Below are positions 19,473-28,329 of a DNA stretch of 64,000 nucleotides, one piece after another. The first letter of the stretch is position 1, and the number at the start of each line of letters is the position of its first letter. Below the pieces are notes generated by a model that did not search any database, was not told the DNA's origin, and saw only the letters and a program-made list of their open reading frames with translations. The stretch spans positions 2,046,001 through 2,110,000 of the forward strand of contig NZ_LT629703.1 of NCBI RefSeq assembly GCF_900103365.1, in the 5' to 3' direction. Source of the DNA: Afipia sp. GAS231. GTDB taxonomy: Bacteria > Pseudomonadota > Alphaproteobacteria > Rhizobiales > Xanthobacteraceae. The translations under genes and the position numbers were made by a program.

Positions 19473-19645
19473 TCGTCAGGATAAATTATTTTGGGCGCCG
19501 GAGCGGGATCATCCGCGGGCGCGAGAGCAGGATTCACGGACGCTCTTCATATCGAATAATTCGATAGTAATGGCCAGTATTATTCGTTTGCTAAAACTAT
19601 TCCGGGGCATAGCCTTGTCGGTGCGGTTAAACCCGGGAGGGAGCC

Positions 19646-19801
19646 ATGAACGCCATATTGCAGATGAAATTGCGATTCTTGCTGCCGCTGCTGGATTGGG
19701 TGGCGGATCCGATCGTACGATTCGTCGCCGCGAGGCCGGCGCATCGCGCCGCCTTGATCGCGGTCACGGTCGCAGCCAGCGGCAACCCGACCGGCGCATG
19801 A
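19646..19801 (+). CDS. Small hypothetical protein, first of a coupled pair
   Basis: A 51-residue reading frame beginning MNAILQMKLRFLLPLLDWVA with a very good ribosome-binding site (GGGAGGGAG about 5 nt before the ATG). One amphipathic or membrane-associated helix is likely (residues 8-28), followed by an Ala/Val-rich second half. Its stop codon overlaps the next start (ATGA at 19798-19801), which supports real translation of both. No homolog was recognised. Confidence 0.55.
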   Translation: MNAILQMKLRFLLPLLDWVADPIVRFVAARPAHRAALIAVTVAASGNPTGA

Positions 19802-19983
19802 ACGATCTGCGCCGCCTGATCGCCGACGATGGCGTTGCCAGATCGATCCTCGCGGCGGTGGCTGCCGCAACCATTCTTGCCTTCGGCTTTGACGCTGCGG
19901 CGGACGTCGTCGCGTCAATGCTGGTGGTTGGCCTTGTGACGGCGCTGGCCGAGAGCAGGTTCAGGTCCGCCAAAAAATCATGA
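19798..19983 (+). CDS. Small membrane protein, second of a coupled pair
   Basis: A 61-residue protein starting MNDLRRLIADDGVARSILAA. It has a hydrophobic core at about residues 15-48 that can form one or two membrane helices, and a basic C-terminal tail (RFRSAKKS). It overlaps the preceding 51-residue frame by four bases and has no ribosome-binding site of its own, so translation is probably coupled. Function unknown. Confidence 0.5.
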   Translation: MNDLRRLIADDGVARSILAAVAAATILAFGFDAAADVVASMLVVGLVTALAESRFRSAKKS

Positions 19984-19991
19984 TCGCGCCA

Positions 19992-20429
19992 TCATGATCG
20001 CGCTTTGGCGTCGCCGGATGCGGCGAGCCGGCGTTTTAGCTCCCTGACTTCCTCGAAGCGCTTGGTCACATCGCGCATCACGGCAACCGTGCCGGTGACC
20101 TGCGCGCCATCCCGCAAAATCACAATGGTGAATTCGACCGAGATCCGTCGGCCGTCCTTGGTCAAAGCCGGCACCGACAACAGATCGCCGTGACCGTAGC
20201 GGCTGGTTCCGGTCGCCATCGTGTGGCGATAGCCGCTCCAGTGTCGCGCCCGCAGGTTTTCAGGGATGATCAGGTCGAGCGACTGGCCGTCGGTCTCTGC
20301 GGCGGCAAAGCCGAACATCCGCTCCGCGCCGGGATTCCAGAAGGTGATCCGCCCTTCGTGATCGGTGGCGACGATCGCGTCTGAGGCGCTGTCGAGCAGC
20401 GCATCGCCAAGTCCGTCGGGAATTTTCAT
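19992..20429 (-). CDS. Stand-alone PAS-domain protein
   Basis: A single PAS sensor domain with a short C-terminal coiled-coil tail (FEEVRELKRRLAAS). From ATG 20429 (MKIPDGLGDALL) it is 145 residues; a longer start at 20480 is possible. PAS motifs are clear: SDAIVATDHEGRITFWNPGAERMFGF and a PAC-like end VTGTVAVMRDVTKRF. There is no kinase, GGDEF or HTH output domain, so it probably acts by binding a partner. It is convergent with the small-protein pair, 8 bp apart. Confidence 0.85.
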   Translation of the reverse strand: MKIPDGLGDALLDSASDAIVATDHEGRITFWNPGAERMFGFAAAETDGQSLDLIIPENLRARHWSGYRHTMATGTSRYGHGDLLSVPALTKDGRRISVEFTIVILRDGAQVTGTVAVMRDVTKRFEEVRELKRRLAASGDAKARS

Positions 20430-20544
20430 GACACAGGATCCGTCCAGAACGATGATGCCGATGTGAACTCGCACGGCCATTTTTACAAGCGAGGAATGCC
20501 GATGGAAGCGATCGGCAAAGCCGATAGCAAATTCGGCCTGGCGA

Positions 20545-21447
20545 TCAACGCCGCTTGCGCGCGCCGCGTTTGGCCGCAGGCGCGGTGTTCACCTCCTGCG
20601 CCCGGTGCGCATCGGCGACGCGATGCATGATGTCGACGGCGCGCGCCACCTGCTCGCCCTCCCGGTCCGTGGGATAGGCGACATAGGCCGGCATCGAGAA
20701 TTGAGGTGCGCCGGCCACCGCATGCAGCCTTCGCGTTTTCAGCAATGGCGTGACGATCCTTCGAGCAAAAAATCCGGAGCCGCCGTTTTCGAGCACGTGC
20801 TGCAATCCGAGCCAGCCGATATTGGCCGTCAGCGCCGGCCCCGAAAAATTCGGGAAGAGCACGCTGTGGCGGGCATAGAATTCCGGGCCCCAGTCGACAT
20901 AGACATAACCCGCTTGCGGCTCCGGCGCGCTTTTCGGATCGGTCGAGACCAGGATCAGTTGCTCCTCGAACAATTGCTCGACCTTGAGGCCGGGCCGGCT
21001 CTGCGGCGTATACATCACGCCGATATCGATGCGCCCTTCCACCAGCCCCTGCATCAATTCGGGTTCGAGCGCGCTCTCGGCCCGGATCGAGATATCCGGC
21101 TGCTCGGCCTGCATCACCGGCAACCAGCGCAACAGATACTCCTCCCACAGGCCGATGCGGCCGCCGACGACCAGCGTCCCCGAAAACCCCTTGGGAGTGC
21201 CGACATCGTGGCGGGCCTGTTCGACGGTGCGGACCAGCGCCGAGGCATGGCGCTGAAATTGCCGTCCGGCCGAGGTCAGCGTGGTGCCGGCCTTGTTGCG
21301 AACGAACAGCGTGCAGCCGAGCTGTTCTTCGAGCGTGTGAATGCGGGTGCTGACGGTGGACTGGCTGACATGCAGCCGTTCGGCCGCGGAGATGAAATTG
21401 CCCGAGGTGACCACCGTCAGGAACGTCCGGGCCAGTTCGGTGTCCAT
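20545..21447 (-). CDS. LysR-family transcriptional regulator
   Basis: A 300-residue LTTR. The N-terminal winged HTH is at residues 1-60 (LARTFLTVVTSGNFISAAERLHVSQSTVSTRI), followed by a linker helix and a periplasmic-binding-protein-like effector domain. The tail is basic (AKRGARKRR). Its target is unclear: no divergent metabolic gene is adjacent, since rnpB lies 135 bp upstream on the opposite strand. LTTRs usually regulate a divergent gene, so this one may act elsewhere. Confidence 0.93.
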   Translation of the reverse strand: MDTELARTFLTVVTSGNFISAAERLHVSQSTVSTRIHTLEEQLGCTLFVRNKAGTTLTSAGRQFQRHASALVRTVEQARHDVGTPKGFSGTLVVGGRIGLWEEYLLRWLPVMQAEQPDISIRAESALEPELMQGLVEGRIDIGVMYTPQSRPGLKVEQLFEEQLILVSTDPKSAPEPQAGYVYVDWGPEFYARHSVLFPNFSGPALTANIGWLGLQHVLENGGSGFFARRIVTPLLKTRRLHAVAGAPQFSMPAYVAYPTDREGEQVARAVDIMHRVADAHRAQEVNTAPAAKRGARKRR

Positions 21448-21582
21448 GGCGGCAAATCCTCATATCGACGAAGCCGATATCAAATGCTGCCCTTTCGCGG
21501 ATGTCAAAATTAGCCCCCCAGGTGCGGATTAACCATCGCGATCGCTTGACGCGGCGCGCGGCAGCCCCCATGCCATGGATGT

Positions 21583-22003
21583 CAGTCGGCCGGACGGCCG
21601 CTCCCGTTACGGTCGAAAGGCTGCGGGAGAGGAAAGTCCGGGCTCCATCGACATACGGTGCCGGATAACATCCGGCGGGGGCGACCCCAGGGACAGTGCC
21701 ACAGAGAACGAACCGCTCCCCCTACCCGCAAGGGAGGGGCAGTAAGGGTGAAAAGGTGCGGTAAGAGCGCACCGCGTATCCGGCAACGGAAACGGCATGG
21801 CAAACCACACCGGGAGCAAAACCGAATAGGGACGGCAACGCGGTCAGTTCGCTCTCTGAGCGATAACACCGCAGGGCGATGTCAGGCTCGCCGTCCGGGT
21901 AGGTTGCTCGAGGCCATGTGCGAACATGGTCCCAGAGGAATGGCCGTCACGTATCGTCGCGCAAGCGGCGGTGCCTTACAGAACCCGGCTTACAGGCCGG
22001 CTG
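21583..22003 (+). ncRNA. rnpB: RNase P RNA, bacterial type A
   Basis: The catalytic RNA of RNase P, which matures tRNA 5' ends. Diagnostic conserved segments are GAGAGGAAAGTCCGGGCTCC near 21629-21648, GACAGTGCCACAGAGA near 21691, and the 3' block ACAGAACCCGGCTTACAG. The P1 stem pairs CAGTCGGCC at 21583 with GGCCGGCTG ending at 22003. Length about 421 nt fits an alphaproteobacterial type A RNA. Ends were set by the P1 stem and may be off by a few bases. Confidence 0.96.
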
Positions 22004-22016
22004 ATGCTCTAAAAAT

Positions 22017-22048
22017 GAGGGGTTCGGCGCAAACACGCCGGACCCCTC
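22017..22048 (+). terminator. Hairpin downstream of rnpB
   Basis: GAGGGGTTCGGCG pairs with CGCCGGACCCCTC with a single G-U pair, then GCCAATTTTG. It is placed 13 bp after the RNA end and probably acts as the rnpB terminator. Confidence 0.7.
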
Positions 22049-22090
22049 GCCAATTTTGAGGGACCCGAAAAAGCAAGTGACTCGCTCCTT

Positions 22091-22207
22091 CGTCATGGCC
22101 GGGCTCGTCCCGGCCATCCACGTCTTGCTTTGCTGAAGTCCGGCCATCCACGTCTTGCTTTGCTGAAGTAAAGGACGTGGATGCCCGGCACAAGGCCGGG
22201 CATGACG
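22091..22207. repeat. Dispersed palindromic repeat, family A, with internal duplication
   Basis: Same family as 6791-6877. The left half contains a 30-bp tandem duplication (22111-22140 and 22141-22170 differ only in the last base). The right arm GGACGTGGATGCCCGGCAC, AAGGCCGGGCATGACG is single copy. Confidence 0.85.
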
Positions 22208-22225
22208 AGAGTTGGAAGCTGCGTG

Positions 22226-22939
22226 TCAGGCCGCGATCTGCTCCAACAACGCCATCAGCGCCTCCGGCGCGGTGACGTTCGGCGAATGGCTGGCGTCGAT
22301 CTCGAAATAGCGCCACGCCGGATCGCTCTTCGTCATTCGCGAAAACCGCCCGAACGTGTCGGCCGGCGTGATCCGCGTCGCGTAGATGTAGCTGCGCGGC
22401 AAGGTCAGCGGTCCATTCTGCAGCTTGAGCTTTTCCTCGAAGCATTTGATCGGCATGTGGACGCGGCGCGGGCTGAGCCATTCGACATCGGCGGCCGAAG
22501 TGTCTGGCGGCGGCGGCATCGGCGGGATGCGCCAGCCATCGCCGTTCTTCGCCGCCTCCCGCGAGGAGGCGCGTCCGGATTCGTTGAGGTCGAACAGCGA
22601 CTGACCATCGTCGGGTACAAAGGCGTCGATATAGATGACCTGCGCAACACGGTCGCGTGCACGATCGGCGACGCCGGTCGCGACCATGCCGCCGTAGCTG
22701 TGGCCGACCAGCACGATGTCGCGCAGGTCCTCGTACTGGATCACGTTCAGCATGTCCTGAATGTGAGATTCGAGATCGAGGCCCTGGTGCGCCAGATGCG
22801 CGCGCTCGCCGAGGCCGGTGTAACTTGGCGTGAGCAACCGATGCCCCGCCGCCTGCATCAGCGGGTGCATCTTTCTCCAGGCGAAGCCGCCGCCCCACGC
22901 ACCGTGACTGACAAGGAAGGTTTTCGGAGAGGAAGTCAT
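22226..22939 (-). CDS. Alpha/beta-fold hydrolase
   Basis: A 237-residue serine hydrolase related to methyl-ester/salicylate esterase-type alpha/beta enzymes. The oxyanion-hole segment is SHGAWGGGFAWRKM near residue 10, the nucleophile elbow is GHSYGG near residue 80, and the catalytic His is in IDASHSPNVTAPEAL near the C-terminus. There is no signal peptide. The substrate cannot be told from sequence. It stands alone between repeats. Confidence 0.92.
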   Translation of the reverse strand: MTSSPKTFLVSHGAWGGGFAWRKMHPLMQAAGHRLLTPSYTGLGERAHLAHQGLDLESHIQDMLNVIQYEDLRDIVLVGHSYGGMVATGVADRARDRVAQVIYIDAFVPDDGQSLFDLNESGRASSREAAKNGDGWRIPPMPPPPDTSAADVEWLSPRRVHMPIKCFEEKLKLQNGPLTLPRSYIYATRITPADTFGRFSRMTKSDPAWRYFEIDASHSPNVTAPEALMALLEQIAA

Positions 22940-23030
22940 CGGGCCGTTTCCCCAAGGTTATTGTTGAAGGCTTGGATTGCGAGTGTACCGGACTGTTGTG
23001 TCGTGTAAACGTCGGCGCAAATCTCACCAT

Positions 23031-23134
23031 CGTCATTCCGGGATGGCGCGTAGCACCAGATCCGGAATCTCGAGGTTCTCAGATGTGCAATTGCACATCA
23101 TGGTGCGCCGCTGCGCATCGCCCCGGAATGACGG
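23031..23134. repeat. Dispersed palindromic repeat, family F
   Basis: Left arm CGTCATTCCGGGATGGCGCG, centre GATGTGCAATTGCACATC, right arm CATCGCCCCGGAATGACGG. Second copy of the 18946-19043 family. The ATG assigned to the TauE gene (23128) lies inside the right arm. Confidence 0.85.
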
Positions 23135-23886
23135 AGAAAAAATTGGACGTCGCCACCTACGCCACTCTTCTTGCCGGCGCGCTCGCCGGTGGCTTTGTCT
23201 CCGGGCTTGCCGGATTCGGAACGGCGCTGATGGCGCTCGGGATCTGGCTTTACATCCTGCCGCCGGCCGTTGCCGTGCCGCTGGTTCTGATCTGCTCGGT
23301 CAGCTCGCAGATCTCGACCCTGCCGTCGATGTGGAAGATGCTCGATTTCAAGCTGGCATGGCCGTTCGTCGCCGGCGGCCTCGTCGGCATGCCGATCGGC
23401 GCGCTGCTGGTCGCGCGCGCCGATCCGCAACACTTCAAGCTTAGCGTCGGCGCCATGCTGCTGGTGTTTCCGACCGCGCTCTATTTCATCCGCAAGCCGA
23501 TGGCATTTCAGTTCGGCGGCCGGCTGGCCGATGCAGCCGTCGGATTTGCCGGCGGCATCCTTGGCGGCCTCGCCGGCCTGTCCGGCCCGCTGCCGACGTT
23601 GTGGGCGAGCATACGCGGCTGGACCAAGGATCAGCGGCGCGGCGTGTTCCAGATTTTTAACGGTACCGTGCTCGGCGCTGCTTTATGCCTGCAGATTGCC
23701 AACGGCTTTGTCAAAGCTGATGTCTTCTGGCTGGCCATGCTGGCGCTACCCGGCACCTTGATCGGCGCCCGTCTCGGCATGCGCGCCTATCAAGCGCTGA
23801 GCGACCGCAATTTCTACGACGTCGTGCTGGCGCTGCTGTTCATGTCCGGGCTCGGCCTGGTATGGAGCAGCATTGCTCCGAGTTGA
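23128..23886 (+). CDS. TauE/SafE-family sulfite exporter-like permease
   Basis: A 252-residue integral membrane protein with about eight helices in the two-fold repeat pattern of TauE/SafE transporters: GFVSGLAGFGTALMALG in the first half and GFAGGILGGLAGLSGPLPTLW in the second. Family members export sulfite, sulfoacetate or other organosulfur anions; the substrate here is unknown. ATG 23128 falls within a dispersed repeat. A TTG at 23143, with GGAG six bases upstream, is an attractive alternative start and would shorten the product by five residues. Confidence 0.9.
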   Translation: MTEKKLDVATYATLLAGALAGGFVSGLAGFGTALMALGIWLYILPPAVAVPLVLICSVSSQISTLPSMWKMLDFKLAWPFVAGGLVGMPIGALLVARADPQHFKLSVGAMLLVFPTALYFIRKPMAFQFGGRLADAAVGFAGGILGGLAGLSGPLPTLWASIRGWTKDQRRGVFQIFNGTVLGAALCLQIANGFVKADVFWLAMLALPGTLIGARLGMRAYQALSDRNFYDVVLALLFMSGLGLVWSSIAPS

Positions 23887-23959
23887 GCCACGCATGGCCG
23901 CCATGTGCACCGAGTAGATTGCTGTACGCTGACCGGCGAAGCAGCTAACCCATCGCGCC

Positions 23960-24895
23960 ATGAGCGCCTCTCCATCTTCACGCGAACGTCTCGGTCTGCT
24001 GCTGGGTTTTGTCGGCATGGCGATCTTCGGCGGCACCTTGCCGGCAACGCGCATCGCGGTATCGGCCATTGATCCGATTGCACTGACCTCGCTGCGCACC
24101 GTGATCGCCGGCCTCTGCTCGCTGACGCTGCTGATCGTGCTGCGCCGTCCGCTGCCACCGCGCGCGCTGTGGCCGCAACTCGTGATCACGACGCTGTGCG
24201 TCGCCGTGCTGTTTCCGCTGCTGATGTCGATGGGCATGCAGACCGTGGACGCCTCGCATGGTGGCGTGGTGCTCGGCATTCTGCCGATCGCGACTGCATT
24301 GGTCGCCGTCACGATCACCCATGAGCGGCCGCGGCCCTTGTTCTGGATCGCATCGGTCGCCGGCGCCGCTTTGGTGATCGCGTTCGCGCTGCGGCAAGGC
24401 GGCGGCGCGCTATCATCAGGTGACCTGCTGCTATTCGCTGCCGTCGCCGTCTCCGCGGTCGGCTATGCCTTCTCTGGACGGCTGACGTCGCAGATGCCGG
24501 GCTGGGAAGTCATCAGCTGGGTGCTTGTCATCGCGCTGCCGGTGTCGATTCCCGCTGCCGCGCTGACGATGCCTGCGGACATCACCCACATCGCGCCGAA
24601 ACCGTGGCTGGCGTTGCTCTATGTCGCGTTGTTCTCGCAATGGATCGGCTTCTTCGCGTGGAACGCCGGCATGGCGATGGGTGGCATCGCACGGGTGTCG
24701 CAGATCCAGTTGCTGCAACCCTTCGTCACCTTTGCGCTGGCGTCGTGGTTCGCCGGCGAGACCATCACGCTGCAGATCCTGCTGTTCGCCTCAGCGGTGG
24801 TCGCAACGGTCGCGATCTCGACCCGCACCCGCGCGCGGGTATCGCCCCCGCTGCCGAAACAGGAACGGGAGCCGCCTCAGCTCGCGGCTTCCTGA
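23960..24895 (+). CDS. DMT-superfamily (EamA) transporter
   Basis: A 311-residue protein with ten predicted membrane helices in two EamA repeats. Typical segments include GMAIFGGTLPATRIAV, VVLGILPIATALVAV and the end-helix QIQLLQPFVTFALASWF. Family members export metabolites or amino acids. It follows the TauE gene by 73 bp in the same direction. Its last 19 bases overlap the convergent gene 24877-25308. Confidence 0.92.
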   Translation: MSASPSSRERLGLLLGFVGMAIFGGTLPATRIAVSAIDPIALTSLRTVIAGLCSLTLLIVLRRPLPPRALWPQLVITTLCVAVLFPLLMSMGMQTVDASHGGVVLGILPIATALVAVTITHERPRPLFWIASVAGAALVIAFALRQGGGALSSGDLLLFAAVAVSAVGYAFSGRLTSQMPGWEVISWVLVIALPVSIPAAALTMPADITHIAPKPWLALLYVALFSQWIGFFAWNAGMAMGGIARVSQIQLLQPFVTFALASWFAGETITLQILLFASAVVATVAISTRTRARVSPPLPKQEREPPQLAAS

Positions 24896-25308
24896 TCGAT
24901 CAGCGCCGGATGAACGGACATCAATTCGGCTTGTGTTCGGTCCGATCGGATGGCGCGCAGCAGCACCCTTGCCGTCTTCATATGCCCCGCCTTCACTGAC
25001 AGGCTGATGATCTGGCTCACCGAAACATCGCGCATCGCATCGTCGGAAATTTGCTTCGCCAGCTCGAGCGCACGCTTGACGGCAGCCTGATAACGCTCGC
25101 CGTCGACGGCTTTATTGTTGGCAGCCTTGCTGTTAGGAGCCTTGCCGCTAGGAGCCTTGCCGTTGGCGCCTGCCGTCATTGTTTCGGCGATGGATGCGGC
25201 GGATGCACAGATCTCGCGAATCTTCTGGGCTGCCCCGATATCGCCAAGCGGCTGATCGGAAACGAACTCCCAGACGTCCGGTGGCTGATCTTTCTGGAAC
25301 CAGCGCAT
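24877..25308 (-). CDS. Hypothetical protein with pentapeptide-repeat linker
   Basis: A 143-residue protein with no recognised family. The N-terminal part starts MRWFQKDQPPDVWEFVSDQ, followed by a helix containing IREICASAASIAETM. The middle has a low-complexity linker of five-residue units (GKAPS, GKAPN, SKAAN, NKAVD). The C-terminal half is helical and regular (RALELAKQISDDAMRDVSV). There is no signal peptide. ATG 25308 was preferred over 25314 because of the spacing to AAGGGG. It overlaps the EamA gene end-to-end by 19 bp. Confidence 0.65.
   Translation of the reverse strand: MRWFQKDQPPDVWEFVSDQPLGDIGAAQKIREICASAASIAETMTAGANGKAPSGKAPNSKAANNKAVDGERYQAAVKRALELAKQISDDAMRDVSVSQIISLSVKAGHMKTARVLLRAIRSDRTQAELMSVHPALIDQEAAS
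25112..25170 (-). repeat. 15-bp tandem repeat in hypothetical gene
   Basis: About four degenerate 15-bp units of the type GGAGCCTTGCCGCTA (plus strand) encode the GKAPS/GKAPN/SKAAN/NKAVD linker. The frame is preserved. Confidence 0.7.
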
Positions 25309-25373
25309 TTGCATAAGCCCCTTCGATGCCGGAAATATATTCCGGCATCGAACCCGTTAGCAAGAATGCGCCC

Positions 25374-27176
25374 TCACTCGGCCGCCGTAATGCGGCCGAA
25401 TTCCGTCGCCTGTCGCTCGAATAACCCACGATAGATTCCGCCGGGGCGCGCCGTCAGTACGGCGTGGGTGCCCTGCTCGACGATCTCGCCGCGGTCGAAC
25501 ACCAGAATCCGGTCGAGGCTGCGTACCGTCGACAGCCGGTGCGCGATCACGATCGAGGTGCGGCCCTTCATCAGCCGCTCCATCGCCTGCTGGATCAGGC
25601 CTTCCGATTCCGAGTCGAGGCTCGACGTCGCCTCATCCAGGATCAGGACCGGCGCGTCCGCGAGGAACGCCCGAGCCAAGGCTACGCGCTGCCGCTCGCC
25701 GCCCGACAGCTTGACGCCGCGTTCGCCGACCAGCGTGCCGTAACCTTTCGGCAGCCGCAGGATGAACTCATGCGCATTCGCCAACCGCGCGGCCTGCTCG
25801 ATCGCCGCCATCGAGGCGCCCGGCCTGCCATAGGCGATGTTCTCGGCCAGCGTCCGGTGAAACAGGATCGGCTCCTGCTGCACGATCGCGATCTGGCTGC
25901 GCAGCGAGTGCTGCGTCGCCTGCGCGATATCCTGACCGTCGATCAGGATCTTGCCGCCGCCGATATCGTACAGCCGCTGCACCAGCTTGACGAAGGTGGT
26001 CTTGCCGGAGCCGGAGCGCCCGACCAGGCCGACCCGCTCGCCGGCGCGGATGTCCACCGACAGGCGGTCATACAGTGGCGTGCGATGGCCGCCGTAATGA
26101 AACGTCACGGCATCGAATACGATGCGGCCGCCCTGGATGTCGATCGGCTTTGCGGCGGGCGCGTCGGCAATGCCGACCGGCTCGCCATGGATCGCAACCA
26201 GTTCCTCCATGTCGTTGACCGAGCGCTGCAGGTTGTTGATGTGCATGCCGACGTCACGCAAGTAAGCATGGATGATGTAGTAGCTGGTCAGCACATAGGT
26301 GACGTCGCCCGGCGAAGCGCGGCCGGCGATCCACAGCAGGATCGCGCCGCCGATCACGGAGGCGCGAAAGCACAGCAGCACGCCTAGCTGCGCCGTCGAG
26401 GTGTAGTTGTAACGCAGCCAGGTCCGCCGCACGCGCGTGCGCCAGCGGCCGATGACGCCCTCGAGCCGCGCGTCCTCGCGCGCTTCGGCGCCAAAGGATT
26501 TCACCACCGCGTTGCAGCTCAGCGCATCGGCCAGCGTGCCGCCGACCTTGGTGTCCCAGGCGTTGGAGACCCTTGCGGCCGGCGCGATGTAGTTCATCGA
26601 AAACGCCACCGTCATCGAGACATAGACCAGCGTGCCCGCCGCGATGACCGCGCCAAGCACCGGCCAGTGCAGCCCGAGCAGGACCATCGAGCCCAGCAAC
26701 ACCAGAAGCGACGGCGCCAGCGCCATCAGGATGGTGTCGTTGAGCAGGTCGAGCGCCCACATGCCGCGCGTGATCTTGCGCACGGTCGATCCCGCAAAGC
26801 TGTTGGCGTGCCAGTCGGTCGAAAAGCGCTGCACCCGCACGAAAGCATCGCGCGCGATGTCGGACATCAGCTTCAGCGTGAACGGCACGATCGCCTGCAA
26901 CCCGGTGAGGCGCAGGACCATCGACATCAGGCCGAGCGCGACGATGCCGCCGAAGGCCGTGAACGCGGCCTGCCGCGCCGTTGGATCTGACGCGCCTAGT
27001 GTGAGCGCATCGACCAGCTTGCCCGAGAACACCGGCATGAACAGGTCAGCCGCGGTCGCGCCGAGGAAACCGCCGGCGACGATGGCGGCGCGGCCGGGCT
27101 GTTCGAGCCAGTGACGGAACACGAACGGGATCACCACGCGTATCGCCGCGGGACGTTTGTTGAGTTGTTTGCTCAT
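25374..27176 (-). CDS. ABC exporter, fused permease and ATPase
   Basis: A 600-residue half-transporter. Residues 20-330 are a six-helix ABC transmembrane domain; the nucleotide-binding domain follows with Walker A GRSGSGKTT, Q-loop AIVQQEP, signature LSGGERQ, Walker B VLILDEATSSLD and H-loop IAHRLSTV. It should work as a homodimer in the inner membrane. Family members export lipids, peptides or drugs; the substrate is unknown. It stands alone. Confidence 0.94.
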   Translation of the reverse strand: MSKQLNKRPAAIRVVIPFVFRHWLEQPGRAAIVAGGFLGATAADLFMPVFSGKLVDALTLGASDPTARQAAFTAFGGIVALGLMSMVLRLTGLQAIVPFTLKLMSDIARDAFVRVQRFSTDWHANSFAGSTVRKITRGMWALDLLNDTILMALAPSLLVLLGSMVLLGLHWPVLGAVIAAGTLVYVSMTVAFSMNYIAPAARVSNAWDTKVGGTLADALSCNAVVKSFGAEAREDARLEGVIGRWRTRVRRTWLRYNYTSTAQLGVLLCFRASVIGGAILLWIAGRASPGDVTYVLTSYYIIHAYLRDVGMHINNLQRSVNDMEELVAIHGEPVGIADAPAAKPIDIQGGRIVFDAVTFHYGGHRTPLYDRLSVDIRAGERVGLVGRSGSGKTTFVKLVQRLYDIGGGKILIDGQDIAQATQHSLRSQIAIVQQEPILFHRTLAENIAYGRPGASMAAIEQAARLANAHEFILRLPKGYGTLVGERGVKLSGGERQRVALARAFLADAPVLILDEATSSLDSESEGLIQQAMERLMKGRTSIVIAHRLSTVRSLDRILVFDRGEIVEQGTHAVLTARPGGIYRGLFERQATEFGRITAAE

Positions 27177-27513
27177 GGCGTCATCCGGCTACGCTTAACG
27201 CGCATGCCGGCTCCATCTGGACGACGCGCGACGGCAGCAAGCCGAACAACAACGCCGTTAAATTAACAGGTAACTCGTTGGGAAGCTTTGGAGATCGGCA
27301 ACCCGAAGGTCAGGAAATCAGGCGGTCCGATCGATGCCGGCGGAGTGCGCCCTCAAAGGGCGAGACAGGCGTCCAGCATAAATACCGAACGCGGACGGGC
27401 GGTCTGCGAATAAGACGAAATCATGCAAATCCTCCCCGGTTCGAGTGACAATGCGCTGCTTATAAATGCATCAGGCGCAATTTGCAATATGACAAGAGCT
27501 GCTCAAGTCGCGG
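27177..27513. other. Intergenic region with no recognised feature
   Basis: This 337-bp gap between the ABC exporter gene and the porin gene stop shows no gene, RNA or dispersed repeat that I could recognise. It should contain the promoter of the ABC exporter. Confidence 0.4.
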
Positions 27514-28329
27514 TCAGTACTTGGCGACGACCGGGCCGCCGAAGCGGTAGTTGAGGCGCAGCGTGACCATGTCGATGTCCTGGCGGATACGGTCGCTGTG
27601 GTTCACCAGCGCCGGCACGAACAGCGCGGGATCGTAGACCAACGCGACATCGCGCGATCCCATGAACAGATGATCGTATTCGAGCGCGAGCGACCAGTTG
27701 GGCGTGAACGCGTATTCGCCGCCGACGCCGACCACGCCGCCCCAGCGCGTTTCGCTGCCCCGATCCACGACGAAGCCGGCGGGCTGGCCGCCGAACGCCG
27801 TGGTCAGGAAGCTGTCGTATTTATCGTGTGCGACGGCAGCGCCGCCCTTCACGTAAAGCAGGACGTTGTTCCAGGAATATCCAACCTGTCCGGTGAACAA
27901 ACCGATCGCATCGATCCGGCTGCGATTGGCAATCCCGGTGCCGGCAAAGAATACGTTCTGGGAAAGGTTCGAGCCGCGCAAATCAGCCCAGTTGCCCTGG
28001 GCTTCGACGCCGAACACCCAGGCTGCACTCTGCCAGCGATAACCGATCTGGCCGCCGGCGGTTGCGCCGCTGGCGGTGTGGCAGCCTTCGGAGCCACTCA
28101 CGTTAGTGGGCGGGACGAAGAACGTGTTGATGGTGAACGGATTGATGTCCCAGCACTTGCGGCTCCACGCTCCGCCGCCATTGGCGCCGATATAGAAGCC
28201 GCTCCAGTCATAGGCGGCGACGACCACGGGCGGCGGCGCCTTGGTATAGGGACGCGCGGCGAGATCCGCGGCAGAAGCGCTTACGGCGCTGACGGCCAGG
28301 GCAGAAACAGCAAGAACGAGCTTGTTCAT
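27514..28329 (-). CDS. Omp25/RopB-like outer membrane beta-barrel protein
   Basis: A 271-residue outer membrane protein with a signal peptide (residues 1-20, cleavage after ASA). The mature N-terminus DLAARPYTKAPPPVVVAAYDWSG, then FYIGANGGGAWS, is typical of the Omp25/Omp31 family of Rhizobiales. The barrel closes with TLRLNYRFGGPVVAKY. Glycine- and aromatic-rich strands alternate throughout. It probably stabilises the outer membrane and contacts the environment. Confidence 0.92.
   Translation of the reverse strand: MNKLVLAVSALAVSAVSASAADLAARPYTKAPPPVVVAAYDWSGFYIGANGGGAWSRKCWDINPFTINTFFVPPTNVSGSEGCHTASGATAGGQIGYRWQSAAWVFGVEAQGNWADLRGSNLSQNVFFAGTGIANRSRIDAIGLFTGQVGYSWNNVLLYVKGGAAVAHDKYDSFLTTAFGGQPAGFVVDRGSETRWGGVVGVGGEYAFTPNWSLALEYDHLFMGSRDVALVYDPALFVPALVNHSDRIRQDIDMVTLRLNYRFGGPVVAKY

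Noticed and set aside
19646..19983. Toxin-antitoxin system
   Set aside because: Size and overlap fit, but neither frame matches a known toxin or antitoxin and no regulatory palindrome was found.
22091..22207. CRISPR array
   Set aside because: Only two 30-bp copies occur, they are adjacent with no spacer and belong to a dispersed palindrome. No cas genes are present in the window.
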